From assembly GCA_004193205.1 (NCBI GenBank), contig RZUM01000002.1:1116001-1180000 (forward strand): 64,000 nt of DNA. The letters run 5' to 3'. Below the pieces are notes generated by a model. It was given only the letters and a program-made list of their open reading frames with translations. It did not search any database and was not told the origin of the DNA. This stretch comes from Gordonia sediminis. Lineage in GTDB: Bacteria > Actinomycetota > Actinomycetes > Mycobacteriales > Mycobacteriaceae. How positions within the stretch are numbered: the stretch's first letter is position 1; each line of letters opens with the position of its first letter. Position numbers and translations under genes: made by a program. Of this stretch, positions 17,005-25,553 are shown piece by piece.

Positions 17005-18006
17005 TCACGTTGCGTGCGCACCGGCGAGCGAGGCACCGATGGGCGCCGAGGTGCCATGCCGGCGGCGCCATACTCGCGATCCGACGAACTCGACGGTCAG
17101 CACGGTGATCAACAGACCGCCTTGGACCAACTGGTTGATCGAGGCATCAACCCCCTTGTAGGCCAGACCGGCGGAGATGGTGCCCAGGATCGCCACGCCG
17201 AGAACGATATTGATTACCGTTCCCTTGCCACCACTGAGCGCCACACCACCCAGCAGTGCGGCGGCGACCGCCGGCAGCAGCACATCTGCGTAGTTGGTGG
17301 GAACTGCGCTGCCACCGCGGAACGCGGCGAGCGCTCCGGCCAGCGACGCGCATGCACCTGACAGGGCGAAGGCGAGGACCAGCGAGCGGGTCACCGACAC
17401 ACCCGCTGCGCGGGCTTCCTCACGGGCGCCTCCGACTGCATACAGATGCCGGCCCGGCCTGGTCACCGCGAGTAGTAGTCCGACGGCCAGGAAGGCGGCG
17501 ATGGCGATGATGCTGCTCAGGGAGAACACGCCGTATTGGCTGACAAACGGCATCGCCAGGTTCATGTCGTTGAGGACCACGGTTTCGTTCGATGAGATCA
17601 CGAAGGTCAGGCCGCGGATCATGATCAACGATCCGATGGTCAGCATCAGCGAGTTCACCCCGAAGCGGGCGATCACCCATCCCTGGGCCATCCCGAATGC
17701 GGTACCGGCGAGCACCGCGATGAGGATCGCCGGCCACAGCCCCCAGCTCGACAGCATCATGGCGATGACCGCCGAGCAGGCAGCCACCGAACCCACGGAC
17801 AGATCGAGTTCTCGTGTCAGCATCGTGACGCCCACGCCCAACGCGACCAGACCCAGCAGCGCGAAATTCTCCAGCACCGAGAAGACGGCGGATTCGCCGC
17901 CGAACCCGGGTGCTGCGATCACCATCGCGAGATACGTGACGATCAGCAAACCCAGCGGCGTCGCATACGGCTTCACCACATCGAAAGACCCCAGGAGTTT
18001 ATTCAT
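17005..18006 (-). CDS. ABC sugar-type importer permease 2 (RbsC-like)
   Basis: This 333-residue, multi-helix protein is of the ribose/xylose/galactose permease type. LALGVGVTMLTRELDLSVGSVAA and the EAA-like ALLGGVALSGGKGTVINIVLGVAIL are the family landmarks. Its ATG 18006 overlaps the stop of the upstream permease (18003-18006). It is the last gene of the importer operon. The two different permeases suggest a heteromeric membrane channel. Confidence 0.9.
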   Translation of the reverse strand: MNKLLGSFDVVKPYATPLGLLIVTYLAMVIAAPGFGGESAVFSVLENFALLGLVALGVGVTMLTRELDLSVGSVAACSAVIAMMLSSWGLWPAILIAVLAGTAFGMAQGWVIARFGVNSLMLTIGSLIMIRGLTFVISSNETVVLNDMNLAMPFVSQYGVFSLSSIIAIAAFLAVGLLLAVTRPGRHLYAVGGAREEARAAGVSVTRSLVLAFALSGACASLAGALAAFRGGSAVPTNYADVLLPAVAAALLGGVALSGGKGTVINIVLGVAILGTISAGLAYKGVDASINQLVQGGLLITVLTVEFVGSRVWRRRHGTSAPIGASLAGAHAT

Positions 18007-19016
18007 CGGTTCGACCCTTTCCGGTTCAGCACGACCAACACGATCACGACGGCGACGACGATGGCCCCTTCCACGGCCTGTACCTGCCCGGGGTCGAGGC
18101 CACGCAGGACGAGGAAGCTGTCGACCATTGAGATGAACAGGGCACCGGCGGCCGAGCGCCACGGCGCTCCGTGCCCACCGTTGATCGCCGTGCCGCCGAT
18201 CAGCAGTGCGGCGATCGGATCAATGGCCATCGCACTCAGGCTCTGCGGGTTGGCCTGCCCGAATCCCGCGGTGTAGAGGAGCCCGACGACCGCGACGCCC
18301 AGCGAGAACACACCGAACGCGATGACTGTCACCCGCCCGTAGGAGATACCGCTGAGGGCGGCCGTCTGCCGGTTCGCTCCGACCAGGGTGGTCTGCCGAC
18401 CGATGATCGTTCGTCCGTAGATGACCGTGATCACCACGGTGATCACGGCGAACACCAAGACCTCGAACGGAATACCGAGAACTCGCGAATTGGCCCAGTG
18501 CAGGGGCGCGGCATTCGGCAGCGTGACCGCGCCACCGTTACTGCGATAGGCGAGGTATCCGTATACCACCGAACCGGCGGCCAAGGTGGTGATGACCGGG
18601 TTCAGACCGGCCGCGACGATCAGGCCCTGGACGATGCCCAGTGCCAGCATGAGCACGAGCATCAGCAGGGCGGCGAGCGGCCATGCCATGCCGCCACCGG
18701 CGAAGGCCGCGAACAACATGGCCGCACCGACCGCACTCTGCGCGATGCCCAGCGACACGAGATTGCCCGACAGGGTCATCGGTGTCATCGCCACCGCGAT
18801 GATTCCGGTGTAGGCGGCATCGCGCAGCATCGCCCTGATGTTCGAGGAGGTCGCGAACTCCGGCGTCGTGAGCGCCGCCAGGACCACCAGAGCGATGGCA
18901 ACAGCGAGCACCACAATCGTCGTCGGATTGGGGCGGTGCCACACCCGGGGCCGCTCGACAGCGGCGGGAACGGCACGACTCGCTGCCGGTCGTGCAATCG
19001 TGGATGCGTCGTTCAT
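18003..19016 (-). CDS. ABC sugar-type importer permease 1 (RbsC-like)
   Basis: This 337-residue membrane protein has SGNLVSLGIAQSAVGAAMLFAAFAGG near the middle and LIGGTAINGGHGAPWRSAAGALFISMVDSFLVL near the end, the permease loop that contacts the ATPase. The N-terminal 30 residues are polar and cytoplasmic. ATG 19016 overlaps the ATPase stop by 4 bases. It pairs with the downstream permease to form the pore. Confidence 0.9.
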   Translation of the reverse strand: MNDASTIARPAASRAVPAAVERPRVWHRPNPTTIVVLAVAIALVVLAALTTPEFATSSNIRAMLRDAAYTGIIAVAMTPMTLSGNLVSLGIAQSAVGAAMLFAAFAGGGMAWPLAALLMLVLMLALGIVQGLIVAAGLNPVITTLAAGSVVYGYLAYRSNGGAVTLPNAAPLHWANSRVLGIPFEVLVFAVITVVITVIYGRTIIGRQTTLVGANRQTAALSGISYGRVTVIAFGVFSLGVAVVGLLYTAGFGQANPQSLSAMAIDPIAALLIGGTAINGGHGAPWRSAAGALFISMVDSFLVLRGLDPGQVQAVEGAIVVAVVIVLVVLNRKGSNR

Positions 19017-20539
19017 GCCGAGACCTCCAATTCGGAGTGCATGACTTCGAGCATGAGGTCGCTCTCGGTCCATTGGTCATGGGGTCGCAGGGCGGTCATC
19101 CGCCCTCGATAGAAGGTGGCGATCGTGTCCGACAGACCGAGGATCTCGCTGGTGTCCGAGGACACCATCACGATCGCGGTGCCGGTATCGGCCAGAGCCC
19201 GGATACGGCCGTAGATCTCCGCGCGCGCTCCGACGTCGACGCCGCGGGTGGGCTCTTCCACGAGCAGCACCTTCGGGTTGATGCCGAGCCATTTTCCGAG
19301 CGCGACCTTCTGCTGGTTGCCGCCGCTCAATCTGCCGACGAGAGTGGGTAACCGAGTGCTGTCGATCGCGAACTCCTCGGCGGTGGCGGCGGCCTCCTTC
19401 CACTCCGAGCGCCGTTTGATCCACGATGCCGTCGAGACTTCGCTCAGCCATGGCGACGTGAGGTTCTCGCAGATGGATTTGTCGGCGAAGATGCCGTCGG
19501 ACTTGCGATCTGCCGAGCAGTAGGCGATCCCGGCGGTGATGCCCGCCGATCGCTTTCCCGTCGCCACCGCGACACCGTCGACCAGCACCTGACCCGACGT
19601 CGCCGGCAATGTCCCCGCCAGCAACTGAATCACTTCGCTCGCGCCGCTGCCCAGCTGGCCTGCGATGCCGAGGATCTCACCCTCGCGGACCCGCAGTGAG
19701 AGGGGTTCGCGCAGCAGCGGAGACGTCAGCTCCACGCCCTCGAGTCTCGACTCGCCGTCGATGCTTGCCCCGGGCCGCCGTGGGGGGAACATCTCGCCGA
19801 GTTCGCGTCCGAGCATCATCGCGATGACACGATCGGGTGTCAGGTCGTCCATGTCCTCTGTCGGCAACGATTTTCCGTTCCGCATGATGGTGGCCCGGTT
19901 CCCGATGCGGAAGACCTCGGGCAACCGATGAGTCACGTAGATGATGCTGCGTCCCTCTTCGGCCAGTCCGAGAATCGCGGTGAGAACGCGTTCGATGTCA
20001 TCGTCGGCCAGCGCTGCAGTCGGTTCGTCGAAGATCACGATCCGGGCGTCGATGGCCAGCACACGCGCGATCTCGAGGAGCTGCTGCTCGGCGACCGAGA
20101 GCTGCTGCACGAGTGTCCGCGGATGTATGTGCCCGAGTCCGACACGCGCCAAGATCTCCTTGGCGCTGCGGTTGAGGTGCGGCGGCCACCAGACAAACGG
20201 TGTTCGCGGCTGACCGAGTGTCAGGTTCTCGGCCACCGTCAGCGTCGGGATCGAGCTGAACTCCTGATGTACCACGGCGATTCCCGCCGCCTGTGAATCG
20301 GCGACCGACGAGAGGGACACCTGTTTGCCGTCCACCTCGACGACCCCCTCGTCGGGAGTCACCAGACCGGCCAGGACCTTCACCAGGCTGCTCTTGCCGG
20401 CCCCGTTCTCTCCCAGCAAGGCCATGATCTCCCCGGGAATCAGTTCCAGCTCAACACCTTTGAGCGCCTGGAACGCTCCGTAACTCTTGGTCAGACCCTG
20501 CACCCGGAGGCGAGGATGATTCTGCTGTGTGTCAGTCAT
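19013..20539 (-). CDS. ABC sugar-type importer, double-domain ATPase (RbsA-like)
   Basis: The protein of 508 residues contains two fused ATPase domains. The first has Walker A LLGENGAGKSS, signature LSVAEQQLLEIARVL and Walker B IVIFDEPTAAL. The second lacks a strict Walker A (GIAGQLGSGASEVIQLLAG), as is usual in RbsA/MglA proteins, and has signature LSGGNQQKVALGKWL with Walker B VLLVEEPTRGVD. It energises the two downstream permeases, to which it is coupled by a 4-base overlap. The lipoprotein gene lies 13 bases upstream. Confidence 0.93.
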   Translation of the reverse strand: MTDTQQNHPRLRVQGLTKSYGAFQALKGVELELIPGEIMALLGENGAGKSSLVKVLAGLVTPDEGVVEVDGKQVSLSSVADSQAAGIAVVHQEFSSIPTLTVAENLTLGQPRTPFVWWPPHLNRSAKEILARVGLGHIHPRTLVQQLSVAEQQLLEIARVLAIDARIVIFDEPTAALADDDIERVLTAILGLAEEGRSIIYVTHRLPEVFRIGNRATIMRNGKSLPTEDMDDLTPDRVIAMMLGRELGEMFPPRRPGASIDGESRLEGVELTSPLLREPLSLRVREGEILGIAGQLGSGASEVIQLLAGTLPATSGQVLVDGVAVATGKRSAGITAGIAYCSADRKSDGIFADKSICENLTSPWLSEVSTASWIKRRSEWKEAAATAEEFAIDSTRLPTLVGRLSGGNQQKVALGKWLGINPKVLLVEEPTRGVDVGARAEIYGRIRALADTGTAIVMVSSDTSEILGLSDTIATFYRGRMTALRPHDQWTESDLMLEVMHSELEVSA

Positions 20540-20552
20540 CGAACCAGACTCC

Positions 20553-21659
20553 TCAGGAACAGGTCTCTGCGTAGGTCAGACCCCAGTACTTCTTGTCGAG
20601 GCCCTGTGCACCGATCATCGGCGGTTCTTCCATATAGGTGACCTTCGCAGGGGGCGTCACGGTGAGTTCCGGCTCGTCCGCAGTTGCCGGAAGGGTGACC
20701 GTCTCGTCCGACGTCTTGCCCGTGGCGATGTACTGCAGCAGAGTACGCACCGCGAGCCGACCCTCCACCTGCGCGGGCTGGATGACCGTGCCGAACACCT
20801 TTCCGTTGCGAATGTCCTGAACGCTTCCCGAGCAGTCACCGGCGAAGATGATCACGTCCTTGCCCGGTGTCAGACCATTCTGCTCGGCAGCACGCACCAC
20901 TCCGGTCGCCGACTGGAGGTTGAACGCGTAGATGAAATCGATACCGGCCGACTTGACCTTCGGCAGGATCGTGTTCGCCACCGTGTACCCGTTGTCGGGG
21001 TCATTCGTACCGTACTCGTGAGCAACAACATTGAACGGTGTCTCGAGCGTGTTGTTGAATCCACGGTCTCGGTCTTCGGTGATCGACTCACCCTTGAAGT
21101 AGTCCAGCCACAACAGGTTGCCGTTGGGGCTGTGCAATTGCATCCCGGCTTTCTTTGCGGCTTCCCGGGCGGCTTCGGCGACTTTCGCTGCGGCAGATCC
21201 GGTGGCCTCCTGATTGGTGGCCGTGTAGACCTTGGCATCCTCGTTCGGCGGTGTGAAGGTCACCTGGACCACGGGCGCCACCTGTGAGAGCAGCTTTGTG
21301 CTCAGGTCGCTCGCTGCGGCGTTCGGGGGTTGCCACAGGAAGCCGGCCGGCTTCTTTCCACTCGCGATGTACTGCCGCACGTTCTGATCCGCGGTGGCCT
21401 GCGACAGGTTGGCGTCGATCGTGGTGATGTGGTAGCCGTACTTCTCCGCCACCTCCTTCATCGCCTTCTCGTTGCCCTGCGCGTAGACATTGTTCGTACC
21501 GAACGAGAAGTAGACGATCTCCTTCTTGTCGCCCGCCTGCAGCGTTCCGGTTCCGTTCCCATCGCCCGACGCCGAGGTGGTTCCACCGCCGCACGCGGAA
21601 ACGGAAATGATGGCAGCGAGGGCGGCCGCGACGATTGGCACTGATCTCGCCAAGCGCAT
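20553..21659 (-). CDS. ABC importer substrate-binding lipoprotein (periplasmic-binding-protein type)
   Basis: The protein of 368 residues starts with a lipoprotein signal: basic MRLARS, a hydrophobic core, then the lipobox VSAC with the lipid-anchored Cys at residue 23. The mature part has type I binding-protein segments such as KEIVYFSFGTNNVYAQGNEKAMKEVAEKYG and IIFAGDCSGSVQDIRNG. ATG 21659 follows AAGGAGAT. The ligand could be a sugar or another small polar molecule. The surrounding catabolic genes make a non-sugar ligand possible. Upstream are a candidate promoter and a palindrome. Confidence 0.9.
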   Translation of the reverse strand: MRLARSVPIVAAALAAIISVSACGGGTTSASGDGNGTGTLQAGDKKEIVYFSFGTNNVYAQGNEKAMKEVAEKYGYHITTIDANLSQATADQNVRQYIASGKKPAGFLWQPPNAAASDLSTKLLSQVAPVVQVTFTPPNEDAKVYTATNQEATGSAAAKVAEAAREAAKKAGMQLHSPNGNLLWLDYFKGESITEDRDRGFNNTLETPFNVVAHEYGTNDPDNGYTVANTILPKVKSAGIDFIYAFNLQSATGVVRAAEQNGLTPGKDVIIFAGDCSGSVQDIRNGKVFGTVIQPAQVEGRLAVRTLLQYIATGKTSDETVTLPATADEPELTVTPPAKVTYMEEPPMIGAQGLDKKYWGLTYAETCS

Positions 21660-21795
21660 GATGATCTCCTTCTGTTCACTGATTCGGTGAGCTGCTGAGG
21701 TTCCGCGGAAGCGGGGATGGGGTTTCCGGCGCCACGGGGCCGATCTGAGTCGACACACGATAGCGAGCGGGCATGATCTTTTGCGGTGACGCGGG

Positions 21796-21842
21796 CCTTA
21801 ACAGCTATTAAGGAGTGTGGTGGATCACTAGGGCTGTGTCAA
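21796..21842 (-). promoter_or_regulatory. candidate promoter and operator of the ABC importer operon
   Basis: On the minus strand TTGACA (21842-21837) is followed after 17 bases by CACACT (21819-21814). Immediately downstream lies the perfect palindrome CCTTAA-CAGCTA-TTAAGG (21796-21813), where a repressor would block the start. A 7-bp inverted repeat TAGGGCT/AGCCCTA (21829-21848) overlaps the -35 box. The remaining bases of 21660-22267 contain no gene that I can support. Confidence 0.55.
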
Positions 21843-22267
21843 GCCCTATGGATGTCCAATTCTGAAGCGCCGCAGCTAATAGGGGGAGGATGGAGCGTTC
21901 GTGACCGAGATGTCATCGGATCGCGCCATATTGAATGCTGATTTATGAACCGGCCCACGGGTTGCCGCCGAACGACACGGGAGGATGCTGGCGCGCGGTG
22001 AGCAGGGGCCCGGAGATCATCCGGAACCGCACGGGACGGCGCTGAGAGCAAGGGAATCGTCGCGCCGGTGAGGAGCTCAGAGGCTCAAACCACGTGGACC
22101 ACTACGGACACGCTGGCTCGGCACAGATTGTGCCTCGGCTGCCTGTCGACATTGCACGGGGAGAAAACAATCAGGCGGCGCCGGGGAGGGTGACCGCGGA
22201 CGTGACGAGGACGCGGCGGGCCCCAGAGCCTCGCTCTGGTGCCCGCCGCGCGACAGGGTTGAATGGA

Positions 22268-22684
22268 TCAGGTGAGGTCGCCGAAGAATTCCTCGGCGCC
22301 CGCCTGATTCATATCGCTGAACCAGGCTTCGACGATCAGCTCGTTCTCGTAGCGATAGATACCGATGCGATCGGTCAGGAACTCCTTGTCGCCTTTTCGC
22401 CAGGTTTCCTTGATCATCAACACGACACCGTCGTCGCCGATCATGAGCGTCTTGTTGTCGTAGCCGACGCGCCACTCGTCGCAGTAGGCGTTGACGCGCT
22501 GAACCCAGTTGTCCACGAAATCCTGTTTGCCGTGGTAGTCCCCGGACAACGGTCCGCGGCCCGCCATGTGGACGAGTACATCGTCGGAGTAGAAGGCCCA
22601 GCCCGCTTCCTGGTCTCCGCGATCCCAGGCGTCGTGGTATTCGTGGATGAGTTGTTCGATCGACTTGGTGGTTGTGTCTGACAT
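22268..22684 (-). CDS. SnoaL/NTF2-like protein
   Basis: The protein of 138 residues has an NTF2-like cone fold pattern: the start helix TTKSIEQLIHEYHDAWDRGD, then FYSDDVLVHMAGRGPLSGDYHGKQDFVDNWV, the classic 'polyketide cyclase-like' stretch. It ends EAWFSDMNQAGAEEFFGDL. ATG 22684 follows AAGGAG. Family members include cyclases, dehydratases and isomerases acting on ketones or steroids; the reaction here is unknown. It lies 35 bases behind the SDR gene. Confidence 0.8.
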   Translation of the reverse strand: MSDTTTKSIEQLIHEYHDAWDRGDQEAGWAFYSDDVLVHMAGRGPLSGDYHGKQDFVDNWVQRVNAYCDEWRVGYDNKTLMIGDDGVVLMIKETWRKGDKEFLTDRIGIYRYENELIVEAWFSDMNQAGAEEFFGDLT

Positions 22685-22719
22685 GAAAACTCCTTTATGG
22701 AAAGCCTTTTGGTGTACCG

Positions 22720-23487
22720 CTACATCTTGCTGGTGAGGCCGCCGTCGATCACGAGATTGCTCCCAGTGACCCACTTTGCCTCGTCGGAGGCCAGGTAGAC
22801 GAATCCGTCGGCGATGTCGCTCGGGTGCCCGAAGCGCCCCATCGGATGCAGTCCACGTGCCGCCGCGCGTGCCCCCTCCGGATCGTCCTGACTGCTGAAA
22901 TATCCCTCGATCATCTCCGTCGCCGTGAAGCCCGGGCAGATCGAGTTGACACGGATGTTCTCCTCGGCCCCCGACAGTGCGAGACATTTGGTCAGCATCA
23001 AGACAGCGGCCTTCGAGACGCAGTACCCGGCGTTGTCGGCGATCGCGCGGAGCGCAGCTACCGAACCCGTGTTGACGATGGCGCCACCCCCGCGAGCACG
23101 CAGGTGGGGCCAGGCCGCCTTCGAGACCAGGTACATGGACTTCAGGTTGATGTCCATCTCGCGATCCCAGTCGTCTTCACCGAGGTCTACGGCTGAGCCG
23201 AAGATGTCGATGCCGGCGATGTTGGCGACGACGTCGAGCCCGCCCAGCTCGTCCACCGTGGTGGCGATCGCCCGGTCGACCTGCTCGCCGACGGTGAGGT
23301 CGGCGATCACGGCGATCGCCTTTCCCCCGTTGGCGATGATCTTGTCGGCGGTCTCCTGTGCCGTGTCCGCGCGCACGTCCACGGCTGCCACCGCCGCACC
23401 TTCGGCCGCGTACCGGATCGCGGTCTCACGGCCGATGCCGCCGCCCGCGCCGGTAACAAATGCAACTCTGCCTACGAGCCTGTCCAC
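22720..23487 (-). CDS. classical short-chain dehydrogenase/reductase
   Basis: The protein has 255 residues. Nucleotide site TGAGGGIGRE near residue 12, NIAG near 89, catalytic Ser in NTGSVAALRAIADNAGYCVSKAA (Tyr and Lys in YCVSK) and the C-terminal GSNLVIDGG are all present. The acidic residue after the second strand (AVDVRAD) suggests NAD. It should oxidise a secondary alcohol or reduce a ketone in the pathway shared with the neighbouring SnoaL and FabL-like genes. Confidence 0.9.
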   Translation of the reverse strand: MDRLVGRVAFVTGAGGGIGRETAIRYAAEGAAVAAVDVRADTAQETADKIIANGGKAIAVIADLTVGEQVDRAIATTVDELGGLDVVANIAGIDIFGSAVDLGEDDWDREMDINLKSMYLVSKAAWPHLRARGGGAIVNTGSVAALRAIADNAGYCVSKAAVLMLTKCLALSGAEENIRVNSICPGFTATEMIEGYFSSQDDPEGARAAARGLHPMGRFGHPSDIADGFVYLASDEAKWVTGSNLVIDGGLTSKM

Positions 23488-23604
23488 TCGCTCTCTCCTT
23501 CAGTGTCTCCCGCTGCCTTCACCGCGGGATGGAAACCGGTCAACACCCGAACTCCAGTCAGGCTGGCGTCCGGCAATACCGTTGTGGTGCAGTTACTCTC
23601 GTGG

Positions 23605-24357
23605 TCATCCCACGAGTCCGGCACCGCCGTCCAGAGTGATCACCTGGCCCTGAACCATCGATGCCGCGGGCGAGATCAGAAACCGCACGGTCCCGACGAT
23701 GTCGTCGAGATCGACCGCACGGCCGCTCGGATTGCGTTCCGCGGCCGCACGCAGGCGGGCTTCGTAGTCGTCGGGGAACACGTCTCGGAACGCCGCGGTG
23801 TCCTGCGCGGTCGGCGAGATGGTGTTCGCCCTCGCTCCCCGCGCAGCGAGCTCGACGGCGAGATACCGGATCATGCCCTCGGCGAACGCCTTCGGAGCAC
23901 CCACCGAGGCGTAGTCCTTCAACGCGATCCTGCTACCCCGGCTGCTGAGATAGATGACCGAACTCCCGCGTCCCAGCATCTGGTTCGCAGATTGGACGGC
24001 GTACAGCAAGGACATCGCGTTCACCTGTACGGCGTCGAGGTAGGCCTTGGGATCCGCGTCGAGCAGTGGCCCCGACACCGTGCGCACGACGCTGTGGATC
24101 AGTGCGTCCAGGTGGTCGGTGCGCTCACCGATGAGTCGGAACACCTCATCGGCACCATCCGGAGTGCTGATATCGCCGGGCACCAGAATCGCCTGGGCCC
24201 CCCGGGCTTCGACCTCGGTCCGGACCTCCTCGGCATCAGCCTGAGAGGACCTGAAATTGATGAAGATCCTGGCGTTCGGCTGGGCCAGACCCACGGCTAT
24301 CGCGCGTCCGATCCCGCGGCTACCGCCACAGACAACGACATCCATCTGCTGCCTCAC
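23605..24357 (-). CDS. FabL-like divergent SDR with Tyr-x6-Lys active site (copy 1)
   Basis: The protein has 250 residues. It has the SDR nucleotide motif GGSRGIGRAI, but the active site reads SSRGSRIALKDYASVGAPKAFAE: Tyr149 and Lys156 are seven apart (Y-x6-K) instead of the usual Y-x3-K. That spacing, and the tail AERNPSGRAVDLDDIVGTVRFLISPAASMVQGQVITLDGG, match enoyl-ACP reductase III (FabL). Here, among catabolic genes, an enoyl-CoA or enone reductase is as likely as fatty-acid synthesis. A close paralogue is at 32341-33081. The EthD-like gene lies 53 bases upstream. Confidence 0.85.
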   Translation of the reverse strand: MRQQMDVVVCGGSRGIGRAIAVGLAQPNARIFINFRSSQADAEEVRTEVEARGAQAILVPGDISTPDGADEVFRLIGERTDHLDALIHSVVRTVSGPLLDADPKAYLDAVQVNAMSLLYAVQSANQMLGRGSSVIYLSSRGSRIALKDYASVGAPKAFAEGMIRYLAVELAARGARANTISPTAQDTAAFRDVFPDDYEARLRAAAERNPSGRAVDLDDIVGTVRFLISPAASMVQGQVITLDGGAGLVG

Positions 24358-24410
24358 TTTCTACGAGCATCGTCGAGAACGCGCGGTGATGACCACCGCG
24401 CGGCGGGCAC

Positions 24411-24749
24411 TCACCCGAGCGGCCACTCCTGCTGGCTGCCGAACCCCATTGCCAGTTCGACGCCGTACTTCTCGATGACCTGTCCGGCGTCGGCCCGCAT
24501 GGCGTCCCACTCGGGTGACGCCGCCGCGCGCACGAGATCCTCGCGGGAGTCGAAGACGAGCTCGGCGACGCGATAGAAGGCGGGGTCCTCACCCTCGGGG
24601 CCGGCGTCGCCGGTCCGGGTCAGGACCAGACCCTTGAGTCCCGGGACCGTGGCGGCGACCGGAACGTGCGTCTCGATGTAGTACTTCTCGAACTCCTCCT
24701 GATCTTCGGACTTCGGTGCCGACCAGGTAGCGACGAGCTTGTATGCCAT
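24411..24749 (-). CDS. EthD-domain (dimeric alpha-beta barrel) protein
   Basis: The protein of 112 residues (MAYKLVATWSAPKSEDQEEFEKYYIETHVPVAATVPG) has the EthD core with the conserved His in ETHVP and a second half AELVFDSREDLVRAAASPEWDAM. EthD was first seen with the ETBE-degrading P450 system of Rhodococcus. Homologues include monooxygenase-like and decarboxylase-like small proteins, but most have no known reaction. ATG 24749 follows AAGGAG. It is the first gene of the minus-strand group running to 22268. Confidence 0.82.
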   Translation of the reverse strand: MAYKLVATWSAPKSEDQEEFEKYYIETHVPVAATVPGLKGLVLTRTGDAGPEGEDPAFYRVAELVFDSREDLVRAAASPEWDAMRADAGQVIEKYGVELAMGFGSQQEWPLG

Positions 24750-24893
24750 GAGTTTCTCCTTCTCCACATGCGGCACGGCGGTGTGCCGGTCACAGTTGCG
24801 GCGCGGCGCGATCATTCGCCGGCCAGTGGGGCCGCGGTGCGATGTCCGGTGGTGGGCATCACACCGCGCCGCTAGTTGTGAAAGGTAGCGCAT

Positions 24894-24911
24894 CCTTTAC
24901 GTTCATTCAAG
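24894..24911. promoter_or_regulatory. imperfect CCTTAA-class palindrome upstream of the EthD/FabL operon
   Basis: The bases are CCTTTA-CGTTCA-TTCAAG. It lies 145 bases upstream of the EthD-like gene start (24749) and shares its layout with the sites at 21796, 25299 and 33108. Confidence 0.35.
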
Positions 24912-25298
24912 AGCGAGTCTCGTTCGCTCCTGGAAACACGGCGTTCGAGACGCCGCGAACACCCCGACGGCGTGCGATTGCGTGTCGCCCACGAGACCTT
25001 GCGGCCGCGGCACCAACCCTGGCCCCGGCCACCCTCGCCCATCCGCAAAGCTGCGCGGAGAGCGGATCAATCTCACTGCAGATTCAGCGTTTTCGGCATA
25101 AGTTGGCAGTGTGCACCGCCCTATCCACCAGGCATAGCATTCGTCGTTCAGCATTGGAGGGTGCCGTGTTGGGCGTTCCCACACGCTCGCCACGCGCGCC
25201 ACAGCTAGCGCGCAATCGTGGCCGAAACGAGGCTGAACCCGCCTTCGGTGTCCGAACTGTTGACACGGTCGCGACCGCGACTCTACTGTCAGAACATT

Positions 25299-25316
25299 CC
25301 TTAACTGTCGTTCAAG
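25299..25316. promoter_or_regulatory. imperfect CCTTAA-class palindrome
   Basis: The bases are CCTTAA-CTGTCG-TTCAAG, the same left arm and 6-base spacing as the perfect site at 21796, with TTCAAG instead of TTAAGG at the right. It lies about 240 bases before the SDR start at 25554. Confidence 0.35.
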
Positions 25317-25473
25317 TTGCGCACAGCTCACATCAACGCCAGCCGGCTACGGTCGCGGCCCACGGCCCTTGATTCTTCCGTCGCGCGCACGGGACGAGCC
25401 CTGTTGCAGAGGAGCGGACAATGGCGCACCCCATTCGCGGTAGTCCAGGCACCAGCGTGTTCTCGCTAGCACG

Positions 25474-25498
25474 CCACCCACCCACCCACCCACCTACC
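25474..25498 (+). repeat. CCCA tetranucleotide repeat
   Basis: Four to five tandem CCCA units (CCACCCACCCACCCACCCAC) lie 56-80 bases upstream of the SDR start at 25554. Such runs can change length by slippage and alter promoter spacing. No proof of that exists here. Confidence 0.6.
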
Positions 25499-25553
25499 GA
25501 CCGTCTCGTGCAGTCACGCACGTCGTCTGAACTCACTCAAGGAGAATCAAGCC

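Larger units (their letters stand above)
24750..25553. other. 804-base divergent intergenic region
   Basis: No gene is supported here. It separates the minus-strand EthD/SDR operon from the plus-strand mycofactocin-type SDR. It holds two imperfect palindromes of the CCTTAA class (24894-24911 and 25299-25316), a tetranucleotide repeat (25474-25498) and the ribosome site AAGGAG before 25554. The open frames inside it have no recognisable protein character. Confidence 0.5.

Noticed and set aside
24842-25372. Frames of 140-176 codons in the gap before the mycofactocin-type SDR
   Set aside because: Translations lack hydrophobic periodicity or motifs, and no ribosome site precedes them. The region is better read as regulatory.
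25474-25498. Possible CRISPR or satellite array
   Set aside because: It is only a short CCCA run. There are no spaced repeats of 20-40 bases, and no cas genes are in the window.
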